Source: Actinomycetota bacterium
GTDB lineage: Bacteria; Cyanobacteriota; Vampirovibrionia; Obscuribacterales; Obscuribacteraceae
Assembly: GCA_903970355.1 (NCBI GenBank)
Contig: CAJCIF010000212.1
Location: 1 to 5,537 of the forward strand
Direction: 5' to 3'
Length of the DNA stretch: 5,537 nucleotides
The notes under the pieces were generated by a model. It was not told the origin of the DNA. It did not search any database and was given only the letters and a program-made list of their open reading frames with translations. The position numbers and the translations under genes are program-made. The first letter of the stretch is position 1, and each line of letters opens with the position of its first letter. Shown here in pieces: positions 1 to 4,995 of this stretch.

Positions 1-111
1 GGTAACTCTTTCTACGTTTGCAAACGTGAATTGTTCAGCGATGATTGCGCGCCAACCATCGGTGCCGAACTCAATTGGGTCAGGCGTTCTCGCCTCAGGG
101 GATTCGTTCAT
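1..111 (-). CDS. Phosphoglucomutase/phosphomannomutase family enzyme, N-terminal fragment (3' end outside window)
   Basis: Reading leftwards from the ATG at 111-109, 37 codons stay open to the window edge. Residues 13-36 begin [12 protein letters not shown] and continue with a FTFANVERV stretch; this is the hallmark first strand and helix of the alpha-D-phosphohexomutase superfamily (domain I; FGTDGWR is the conserved N-terminal phosphate-side motif). These cytosolic, Mg-dependent enzymes interconvert hexose 1- and 6-phosphates (glucose, mannose or glucosamine), feeding glycogen, LPS, capsule or peptidoglycan precursors. The catalytic phosphoserine loop, metal site and sugar-specificity loop lie beyond the window, so the substrate cannot be assigned. 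The start lies two bases after the TGA of the preceding gene, with no clear ribosome binding site, which suggests translational coupling and membership of the same operon. A TTG six bases further upstream is a less likely start. Confidence 0.85.
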   Translation of the reverse strand, partial: MNESPEARTPDPIEFGTDGWRAIIAEQFTFANVERVT

Positions 112-113
112 GA

Positions 114-1307
114 TCAAAAGTGACGAGCATCGAATCCCAGATAGTGCTCAACTGCATCCCATGCAGTTCTCGCTTGTTTGTCGCGGTGCCAGCCGGCAGC
201 AGCATGCCGAGCGCTGGGCGGATTGAATTTGTTTGGTTGCAGAGCTTCCAAATTTTCATCGGAATCAAATTCAACCATTGAGCCATCGCGGCCATAAAAC
301 CGTAGAGTGGCTTTGGTATTGCTGCCCAGCCAGGCTGCATCATTTTCGATTGTTTCGGCTGTGAGAGTTTGAAAACGTGTCATCATGCGGAAACCATCGT
401 CTGCAAAAATTGCGGTCAGGCAATGAGCCTGGTCGTTGCGATCGCGAATAAGGCGGCGTTCTGTATAGCGCCCCAGGACGATATCGATGCTCCAAAATTG
501 ACCATCAAACCGATGTACGGTCAAGCAGCCGCTCGGACCAGCAGACATGTATTCTCCAGCAGCCTGAATCCGGCCGTTTGGACCCCTTACGATCGCGCCG
601 TGTTGATCTTGTTCGGCAACGGCATGCAAGTTACCGCATGCATCGAGGAGACAGAATGATTGAAGATTCCCGGAAGCTGAGTAGGTGAGGAAAAGCTGAA
701 AGCCCTCTTGCGAGCGCACTTCAATTACTCGTCCGATTGCATCTTTTACGACACCGGCACCGCTTTCGTAAAGCTCAATGCGCCTGCCGTCCCCAATCAT
801 TTGAGTTGTGTACGGTCTCAAGCCTGTGCGCGGGATGCGGCGTGCCATGCGGGGGCGGCGCTTCACAACATAGACTTTGTTGCGCGGTGATTCAGGGTGA
901 ATAGTGCGCTCTGGTGTTTTTGTGTTCGGAGCGAAGTTGAAGGTGCCACCAAATGTAGCGGCCTCATTTTTATAAAGGCGATCGAGATAGGCAGCCCGCT
1001 CTTTGAGCCAGGTGTCGTTTGTTCCTGGTTCAGGCGGCTCAGTGAGAACGCTTTCAGCCTGGTTGCAAATTTGGTTGGCGAGACTTTCGAGCGACAGTGC
1101 TGTTTTAAGACTTATGACAACCGGTGCAGTTGCTTCTTCAGAAACCGGCATAGACGTTTCGCTAGGCGGGGCTAAACGTAGTTCATGAACTCTTGTGCTC
1201 GCTCGCGGAAAAATCGACGTTCTTGGTTGCACTCCCTGGGCGGAGCGAAAAGACCGAATGCGGTGCCGTGAAAACGAACTTATCTCGATAGGATTGTTGT
1301 CTGCCAT
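114..1307 (-). CDS. Hypothetical protein with degenerate YD/RHS-like repeats (397 aa)
   Basis: I do not recognise a named family. Residues 1-60 are polar and basic, with no signal peptide or membrane segment, so the protein is probably cytoplasmic. Residues 95-115 look helical ([13 protein letters not shown]), and a very basic stretch ([14 protein letters not shown]) spans 147-160. From about 170 to 355 the protein resembles loose YD/RHS-type beta repeats: [11 protein letters not shown] (173-183), [10 protein letters not shown] (188-197), [12 protein letters not shown] (207-218), [10 protein letters not shown] (221-230), [13 protein letters not shown] (241-253), and [19 protein letters not shown] (335-353). 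It is far shorter than true RHS proteins and lacks a toxin-like tip. The short C-terminal tail (364-397) is rich in His, Arg and Trp. An in-frame TGA lies just upstream of the ATG, so this is the earliest ATG start; no good Shine-Dalgarno is visible. It is third in a minus-strand run and nearly abuts the phosphohexomutase gene. The function is unknown. Confidence 0.75.
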   Translation of the reverse strand: MADNNPIEISSFSRHRIRSFRSAQGVQPRTSIFPRASTRVHELRLAPPSETSMPVSEEATAPVVISLKTALSLESLANQICNQAESVLTEPPEPGTNDTWLKERAAYLDRLYKNEAATFGGTFNFAPNTKTPERTIHPESPRNKVYVVKRRPRMARRIPRTGLRPYTTQMIGDGRRIELYESGAGVVKDAIGRVIEVRSQEGFQLFLTYSASGNLQSFCLLDACGNLHAVAEQDQHGAIVRGPNGRIQAAGEYMSAGPSGCLTVHRFDGQFWSIDIVLGRYTERRLIRDRNDQAHCLTAIFADDGFRMMTRFQTLTAETIENDAAWLGSNTKATLRFYGRDGSMVEFDSDENLEALQPNKFNPPSARHAAAGWHRDKQARTAWDAVEHYLGFDARHF

Positions 1308-1383
1308 CGGAACTCAAACCCGCTTCCTGCCTGTCGCCAAATCGATCCAGAAGCGGTGTACATATTACCATTCTTTGAATCCC

Positions 1384-2199
1384 CTACTTGGCTTCATCTC
1401 CGTAGGATCTTACCTGCGTTTCCAGCCAACCGCGTATTTGCAGGGATTCAGCCATTCTGATGCCTTGAGTTCTTTCGTCATACATCGCAACAGCAAACTG
1501 CGCAATCGTGATTTTGCCCTGGGCGAGCAGATATTCCGCTAATTGCAGAGATTTAAGTTCAAGGTCGGTAACATATCCGGCACTGAGAACGAGCTCTTGC
1601 ACTGGGATTTCTGGGGCCAAATTCATCTGGTTGGTAAGAGCTTGCACTTCTGCTGATCCGATAATCTGAGCTTGGCGTAATAGTTCCACCAGAGTAGGCA
1701 AGGTGGGCACAAGCGGTTGAGTTTTGAGCATTTGAACCGGTTCGGGCTCTCGCACCGGCACTATGAAGTCTATTGTGCCGTCTTCCGGTATCGCTTTTTT
1801 GTCTAATAAAAGCTGTCTGACCACTACCAGATCGTGACTCAATCTCAATCTTGGTTTTCGCAGGATATAGCCGGCATTGAGACAGCGAAAATAGTCTTCA
1901 CGATGATCGCGAACGTTTGTACCACGCGCAAACTTTTTGACGGCGCGCAGATAGGCAGCGATTACAGTTGATTGGATGGCATCACTGCCGATACCAAGGT
2001 AATCGTACAAATTGTTCGCTCTAACGCCACCATCAGCTTTCAAAGGCGGCATCAAATCTGGAAAAAGTTGATAAAGTTGGCGAGCGACAGTGATCATTCC
2101 CTCTACGTCACTTAACGCCCAACTTTGACGCAGCGAAGCACAAAGGATCTGACTCTCAAGTTCGATGCGATTGGCACCACCCGAGCCCATATCAGCCAT
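1384..2199 (-). CDS. Protein with HPD-less J-like segment and GspE_N/MshEN-like helical C-terminus (271 aa)
   Basis: This cytoplasmic protein has no signal peptide or membrane helix. Residues 63-124 resemble a DnaJ domain: NLYDYLGI at 63-70, a helix around 79-92 (VIAAYLRAVKKFAR), then DYFRCLNAGYIL (102-113) and a basic RKPRLRLSHDL end. The HPD tripeptide that stimulates DnaK is absent; TNV sits near that place, so co-chaperone activity is unlikely. Residues 148-167 form a Pro-rich linker. Residues 168-262 contain three helical units of the L-x2-hG-x-hT-x2-Q/E type (ELLRQAQIIGSAEVQAL, ELVLSAGYVTDLELKSL, YLLAQGKITIAQFAVAM), reminiscent of the N-terminal domains of GspE/MshE-type ATPases, but no ATPase is attached. 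The start ATG has a GGAGGG 13 bases upstream, which is somewhat far; an in-frame TGA upstream leaves no earlier ATG. It lies 48 bases after the FHA gene and shares an 11-residue peptide with it. Domain names are inference by eye. Confidence 0.78.
   Translation of the reverse strand: MADMGSGGANRIELESQILCASLRQSWALSDVEGMITVARQLYQLFPDLMPPLKADGGVRANNLYDYLGIGSDAIQSTVIAAYLRAVKKFARGTNVRDHREDYFRCLNAGYILRKPRLRLSHDLVVVRQLLLDKKAIPEDGTIDFIVPVREPEPVQMLKTQPLVPTLPTLVELLRQAQIIGSAEVQALTNQMNLAPEIPVQELVLSAGYVTDLELKSLQLAEYLLAQGKITIAQFAVAMYDERTQGIRMAESLQIRGWLETQVRSYGDEAK
1540..1572 (-). repeat. Shared 11-residue peptide, copy in the J-like/MshEN-like gene
   Basis: Codons 210-220 encode VTDLELKSLQL. The neighbouring FHA gene encodes VTDLDLKSLQL at 2622-2590. 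Ten of eleven residues match and the other is Glu/Asp, yet only 20 of 33 bases agree, and the codons for eight of the ten identical residues differ. This is a protein-level repeat, not a recent DNA duplication. Confidence 0.7.
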
Positions 2200-2247
2200 G
2201 TTGCTGTAATCGCCCTCCAGATGCGCTCTTATAGCAGGTCAATAACA

Positions 2248-2700
2248 CTAGTTCTTCTCGGCTTCGAAAGTCAATTCCGTATGGCCGACCCGAATTTTAT
2301 CGCCCGCAGAGAGCACCTGTCGTTTGACAACCGGATGGCCGTTTAAAAGTGTGCCGTTGGTAGAGCCGAGATCTTCCAGCCAGAAATCACCTTCTTCGAA
2401 AGTAATCCAGGCATGGTGCCGAGAGGTGAACGTGTCATCAGGTATGACTACTTGATTGGAAGGATCTCTTCCAATTTTGACTTTTAGATTTTTGAGGGGG
2501 ACGCGTTGTCCAGTTTTTTGCACAACCACCACGACAGATTTTGGGAAGGTAACTTCCTGTCCATCTGTCTCCGCTGCCTTCATATAATCGAGCTGAAGGC
2601 TCTTTAGATCTAAGTCAGTAACAGTTGCACAATAAACGCAGCGGGTTCCGATTGGAGTGGGTCTACCGCAGCTAGGACACGGTTCTGTATTATCGGTCAT
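2248..2700 (-). CDS. Zinc-ribbon and FHA-domain protein (150 aa)
   Basis: An FHA domain binds phosphothreonine peptides and typically reads out Ser/Thr kinase signalling in the cytosol. Here it spans about residues 70-147 and keeps all the hallmark residues: GR at 77-78, SRHH at 93-96 (the SRxH motif) and STNGT at 113-117, followed by GHPV and the GDKIRVGHTELTF end strands. The N-terminus has a short treble-clef or ribbon-like zinc site, CPSC (8-11) and CVYC (21-24), as seen in many bacterial FHA and kinase-associated proteins. Between them, residues 27-37 (VTDLDLKSLQL) nearly repeat a peptide in the downstream gene. It is probably the first gene of the minus-strand unit; a perfect TATAAT lies about 39 bases before the ATG. 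The start fixes the ribbon near the N-terminus, as expected, although the ribosome binding site is weak. The partner kinase is not in the window. Confidence 0.94.
   Translation of the reverse strand: MTDNTEPCPSCGRPTPIGTRCVYCATVTDLDLKSLQLDYMKAAETDGQEVTFPKSVVVVVQKTGQRVPLKNLKVKIGRDPSNQVVIPDDTFTSRHHAWITFEEGDFWLEDLGSTNGTLLNGHPVVKRQVLSAGDKIRVGHTELTFEAEKN
2590..2622 (-). repeat. Shared 11-residue peptide, copy in the zinc-ribbon/FHA gene
   Basis: Codons 27-37 encode VTDLDLKSLQL, placed directly after the zinc-ribbon cysteines and well before the FHA fold. It matches codons 210-220 of the next gene downstream. A Tyr follows one or two residues later in both copies (LDY versus LAEY). Confidence 0.7.
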
Positions 2701-2738
2701 GCTAGCTCTACACTTGGGTACTTCTACATTCGACGTTT

Positions 2739-2744
2739 ATTATA
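2739..2744 (-). promoter_or_regulatory. Candidate -10 box for the FHA-led operon
   Basis: Read on the minus strand, this is a perfect TATAAT ending 38 bases before the FHA ATG, which predicts a leader of about 30 bases. The -35 region is poor: 16-18 bases upstream only TTCAGC/TCAGCG-like hexamers are seen. A small inverted repeat, GAAGC-TTG-GCTTC (2766-2778), sits at about the -35 position and could be an operator or chance. Activator dependence is possible. Confidence 0.45.
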
Positions 2745-2934
2745 CGTGACCGCAAAAACGCCGCTGAAGCTTGGCTTCCATAAAGTTATCGTATCAGTAA
2801 CAAGATACCGGCGCTCGACAATCTCTGAACACGTCTTTCGCTTTTTTGTTGTCATGGCAAACTCTGCTGATCGCAGCGCTCAAAACTTAGCTTGCAAAAA
2901 AAACAAGTCAGAAAAACCGCGATATTAAAAGGCG

Positions 2935-2954
2935 AGAGCTTCCCAAAAAGCTCT
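2935..2954 (-). terminator. Possible weak terminator hairpin downstream of the double-ribbon gene
   Basis: AGAGCTT (2935-2941) and AAGCTCT (2948-2954) form a perfect 7-bp stem with a 6-base loop. In the minus-strand transcript the hairpin is followed by CGCC and then TTTT, so the U-tract is short and set back by four bases. It lies about 170 bases beyond the stop codon at 3127. It is only a moderate terminator candidate. Confidence 0.35.
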
Positions 2955-2964
2955 TTCAGACCTT

Positions 2965-2990
2965 GCCCGAAATTAGCTCAAATTTCGGGC
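2965..2990. repeat. Perfect 10-bp inverted repeat
   Basis: GCCCGAAATT (2965-2974) and AATTTCGGGC (2981-2990) pair perfectly around the loop AGCTCA. On the plus strand it is followed by an A-tract, not a T-tract. On the minus strand the T-tract precedes the stem, so it is not a standard intrinsic terminator in either direction on its own. It may stabilise the 3' end of the double-ribbon mRNA or act together with the hairpin at 2935-2954. Confidence 0.6.
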
Positions 2991-3126
2991 ATCAAAAAAA
3001 ATTGAAAAAGGAGACATGGCAAGACCGCAGGCAGAAAGCAGGCGGAAGCGCAGCAACTAAGGACGAAGAATCAACGGAGCGCTTGAATAAACGCCTGTGC
3101 CGCAGAGCTTTGTCTCTGATGGGTAC

Positions 3127-3462
3127 TTATATAACCGCGACTTCAGCGTCTGCGGTGGAATTTTCAACACTTGGTTGGGCTTCTGTCTTCTTGGAGCGGA
3201 AGCATGCGCTACAGTAGACTGGTCTATAACCCTTTGGTTGGAACGGTACCCGAGTCGGGCAGCCACATTCAGCACAATTGACCTCAGCAGTCCGGCTAGG
3301 ATCTTCTCCATTGCGTTGTACGCGCATCAGAATCCTGCAATTTGGACAGCGTTTCGGTTCGTTTACCAGGCCTTTCTGGGCGAAAAATTCTTGTTCGCCG
3401 GCTGAAAAAATGAAAGGCTTGTTGCAGTCACGACAAGAGAGCTCTTTATTTTGAAATGACAT
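3127..3462 (-). CDS. Small double zinc-ribbon protein (zf-trcl / CxxC-x17-CxxC type, 111 aa)
   Basis: Two four-cysteine zinc sites are visible. The first is C10-x2-C13 with C39-x2-C42, in the style of the probable zinc-ribbon family zf-trcl, around the segment DCNKPFIFSAGEQEFFAQKG. The second is C63-x2-C66 with C84-x2-C87, separated by exactly 17 residues, which matches the CxxC-x17-CxxC domain; an extra Cys at 68 is present. The tail after residue 90 is acidic and unstructured. Such small proteins are widespread in bacteria, often encoded near cold-shock or stress genes, and may bind nucleic acid, but no activity is established from the sequence. The ATG is preceded by AGGTTATCAAAAT, giving a weak AGG ribosome binding site about ten bases away. 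It stands alone, 227 bases downstream of tsaD and well before the FHA operon. Confidence 0.88.
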   Translation of the reverse strand: MSFQNKELSCRDCNKPFIFSAGEQEFFAQKGLVNEPKRCPNCRILMRVQRNGEDPSRTAEVNCAECGCPTRVPFQPKGYRPVYCSACFRSKKTEAQPSVENSTADAEVAVI

Positions 3463-3469
3463 ATTTTGA

Positions 3470-3487
3470 TAACCTGTGGGGTAACCT
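3470..3487 (-). repeat. AGGTTA direct repeat before the double-ribbon gene
   Basis: On the minus strand AGGTTA occurs twice with a 12-base period (plus-strand TAACCT at 3482-3487 and 3470-3475). The copy nearer the ATG supplies the presumed Shine-Dalgarno AGG. This could be a binding site or chance. Confidence 0.35.
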
Positions 3488-3519
3488 TTCGACAGTTATG
3501 TTGCTTTGCTTGTACCCCC

Positions 3520-3548
3520 TAAATACGGAAGCCTCGCAACGACTGCAA
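3520..3548 (-). promoter_or_regulatory. Weak candidate promoter for the double-ribbon gene
   Basis: Minus-strand TTGCAG (3548-3543) and TATTTA (3525-3520) are separated by 17 bases, about 60 bases before the ATG at 3462. Each hexamer matches the sigma-70 consensus at only three positions, so this is a weak call in an intergenic stretch where a promoter is expected. Confidence 0.22.
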
Positions 3549-3689
3549 CTTTCATGCTATCACGCAGACATATCCGGGGGAAGTATGGTCTCTATTCACT
3601 GTGGTAATTGCCATAGAAATTAGGCATTCCCCTTAAGCGGTTTCATCCGACAAGTTCTAGATTTTGAGCCATTCTTAGTGATCGCAAGT

Positions 3690-4688
3690 TCACTTTGTAC
3701 GAGTCGTTCGCGATCTCTTCTGGCGCGAGTAGGCCGGATCGCCGCCGAAACCCAGTTCCCCAGCCGATTTCGTGAAGTATGCCGCAGCAGCAACCATTGC
3801 TGCATTGTCTGTGCAGTATCGTACTGGCGGATAAATTACTGGCACTTTGGATTGTTCTTGCATTTTGGCGCGAAGAACCGTATTGGCAGCCACTCCGCCG
3901 GCAAGAACAATAAATGGCACACCAGTCTTCTCTTGAGCGATGATGGTTTTGCGAACCAGCGCAGTTGTTACAGCATCTTGAAATGAAGCGGCAATATCAG
4001 ACACCGGCCATGGTTGCTCTAACTTCTCAAGGCATCGTAAGACTGCCGTTTTAAGCCCGCTGAAGCTAAAATCCAATTCGGCCATTTTCGCTTCTGGAAA
4101 CTTGAAAGCGTGCGGGTTTCCATCGTGAGCCAGTTTATCGATCGCCGGACCGCCTGGATAAGGCAAACCCAGTAGCCTAGCCACTTTGTCATATGCCTCG
4201 CCGGCAGCATCATCTACTGTTTGCCCTAATATTTTGAAATCGTTGTAATCGGAAAAATGAACGATCTGACTGTGTCCACCGCTTACGAGAAGGCAGATAA
4301 AAGGGGGCTCGAGATCTGTTTCGAGAAAGTTCGCGCAGACATGCGCATAGAGATGATCGACACCAATGAGAGGCAAATCCCAGGCGAAACTAAGAGACTG
4401 AGCAGCGGCAATGCCGACCAGTAAAGTACCAATTAAGCCAGGACCCACAGTACAAGCCACTCCGCTTAGATCTTTTCTGGTAAGACGAGCTTCTGAAAGA
4501 GCTAAATCGATGATCTGATTTATCGATTCGAGATGTTCGCGCGCTGCTACTTCCGGCACAACACCACCGAAAGTTTGATGAGTGCGAATTTGCGACTGAA
4601 TGCAATTCGATAGAACGATTCGTCCGTCTTTTACTATTGCAGCTGCAGTCTCATCGCAGCTCGTTTCAATGCCGAGGCAGATCGTCAT
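3690..4688 (-). CDS. tsaD: tRNA N6-threonylcarbamoyladenosine transferase TsaD (332 aa)
   Basis: TsaD (Kae1/Qri7 family, formerly Gcp/YgjD) transfers threonylcarbamoyl from threonylcarbamoyl-AMP, made by TsaC/TsaC2, to A37 of ANN-decoding tRNAs, working with TsaB and TsaE in the cytosol. The ASKHA-fold motifs are intact: GIETSCDET (6-14), GGVVPEVAAREH (41-52), the metal-binding DHLYAH with H112 and H116, LLVSGGHSQ (133-141), DDAAGEAYDKVAR (159-171), YPGGPAID (177-184), FSFSGLKTA (207-215), AGGVAAN (263-269), and CTDNAAMVA (292-300) with the metal ligand D294. The length is normal, but the last dozen residues (SRQKRSRTTRTK) are unusually basic. The ATG places GIETSCDET at the canonical position; no Shine-Dalgarno is seen in the A-rich bases before it. 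It is divergent from the secreted-protein gene; tsaB and tsaE are not in the window. Confidence 0.98.
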   Translation of the reverse strand: MTICLGIETSCDETAAAIVKDGRIVLSNCIQSQIRTHQTFGGVVPEVAAREHLESINQIIDLALSEARLTRKDLSGVACTVGPGLIGTLLVGIAAAQSLSFAWDLPLIGVDHLYAHVCANFLETDLEPPFICLLVSGGHSQIVHFSDYNDFKILGQTVDDAAGEAYDKVARLLGLPYPGGPAIDKLAHDGNPHAFKFPEAKMAELDFSFSGLKTAVLRCLEKLEQPWPVSDIAASFQDAVTTALVRKTIIAQEKTGVPFIVLAGGVAANTVLRAKMQEQSKVPVIYPPVRYCTDNAAMVAAAAYFTKSAGELGFGGDPAYSRQKRSRTTRTK

Positions 4689-4853
4689 AAAATTTGCGGT
4701 TCGTTAATACACACGCGGTTTCTAGCCAAAGCTACCCCTGGTACCCTTGATCTCCACCCGCATCTATATTATGGAGTTTTTTCAAGGGCGCGCCGAATTC
4801 TTTCTGCAAGTCTTTGAAAACCCAGATTTTAGCTGGTTTTCTGCCCTTTTCTA

Positions 4854-4882
4854 TTGACAAGAGGGTGCCGGAATAGTACCAT
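4854..4882 (+). promoter_or_regulatory. Candidate sigma-70-type promoter for the secreted-protein gene
   Basis: A perfect TTGACA (4854-4859), a 17-base spacer and TACCAT (4877-4882, four of six consensus positions) predict a start near 4889 and a leader of about 105 bases. A nearer CATAAT (4963-4968) matches five of six -10 positions but has no -35 partner; if used, the leader would be much shorter. Confidence 0.45.
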
Positions 4883-4927
4883 TCAACGCATCTAAGGGCA
4901 CTTTCTGCTCAGCGGATATATTAAGAA

Positions 4928-4987
4928 GAGGGCACGCCCTCGAGCTTACACGTTACTATAGACATAATGCCCCACTTTATTCGAGGG
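4928..4987 (+). promoter_or_regulatory. Possible leader RNA switch that can mask the ribosome binding site
   Basis: CCCTCGA (4937-4943) is exactly complementary to TCGAGGG (4981-4987), which contains the Shine-Dalgarno of the secreted-protein gene. The same CCCTC can instead pair with GAGGG (4928-4932) in a tight hairpin with loop CACG. The two pairings are mutually exclusive. This applies only if transcription starts upstream of 4928. Confidence 0.35.
4983..4987 (+). promoter_or_regulatory. Ribosome binding site GAGGG of the secreted-protein gene
   Basis: GAGGG ends eight bases before the ATG at 4996, a normal distance. It fixes that ATG as the start and puts a signal peptide at the N-terminus. 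It is the best-placed Shine-Dalgarno in the window. Confidence 0.7.
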
Positions 4988-4995
4988 TTAAATAG

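Larger units (their letters stand above)
2701..3126. other. Intergenic region without a supported gene
   Basis: These 426 bases lie between the double-ribbon gene and the FHA gene, both on the minus strand. They contain the FHA operon promoter near 2740, several A-tracts (A8 at 2896-2903 and 2994-3001), and two inverted repeats at 2935-2990. Open frames on the plus strand lack good starts or recognisable content. A 14-codon frame at 3016-3060 has AAAAAGGAG only two bases before its ATG, which is too close for a normal ribosome binding site. The right end is the 3' untranslated part of the double-ribbon gene. Confidence 0.6.
4689..4995. other. Divergent intergenic region between tsaD and the secreted-protein gene
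   Basis: These 307 bases should carry promoters for both flanking genes. On the plus side a TTGACA with 17-base spacing is seen at 4854. On the minus side only weak elements are visible, for example TATTAA (4709-4704) close to the tsaD start. A minus-strand open frame at 4860-4732 has protein-like composition but only a TTG start and no ribosome binding site, so it is not called as a gene. Self-complementary segments at 4928-4987 lie in the predicted leader of the plus-strand gene. Confidence 0.6.

Noticed and set aside
14..27. Perfect 14-base palindrome ACGTTTGCAAACGT
   Set aside because: It lies inside the phosphohexomutase coding sequence (Phe-Ala-Asn-Val codons), and one such palindrome is not surprising in 5.5 kb.
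438..445. GCGATCGC, the HIP1 octamer abundant in many cyanobacteria
   Set aside because: I noticed only one copy; this does not support HIP1 enrichment or a cyanobacterial origin.
1308..1383. TGGTAATAT in the gap before the YD-like gene as an internal promoter
   Set aside because: There is no convincing -35 element, and the gap is short enough for co-transcription.
1195..1542. Plus-strand frame of 115 codons
   Set aside because: It lies antisense across the ends of two supported minus-strand genes and has no domain character; it is a shadow frame.
3016..3060. Plus-strand 14-codon peptide starting MARPQAESRRKRSN after AAAAAGGAG
   Set aside because: The Shine-Dalgarno is only two bases from the ATG, no promoter is visible, and the peptide has no recognisable character.
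2963..3217. Plus-strand frame of 84 codons with TTG start
   Set aside because: It begins inside the inverted repeat, has no ribosome binding site, and overlaps the well-supported double-ribbon gene on the other strand.
3620..3805. Minus-strand frame of 61 codons overlapping the end of tsaD
   Set aside because: It is out of frame with tsaD, which is complete with normal length, so there is no sign of a frameshift or an extra gene.
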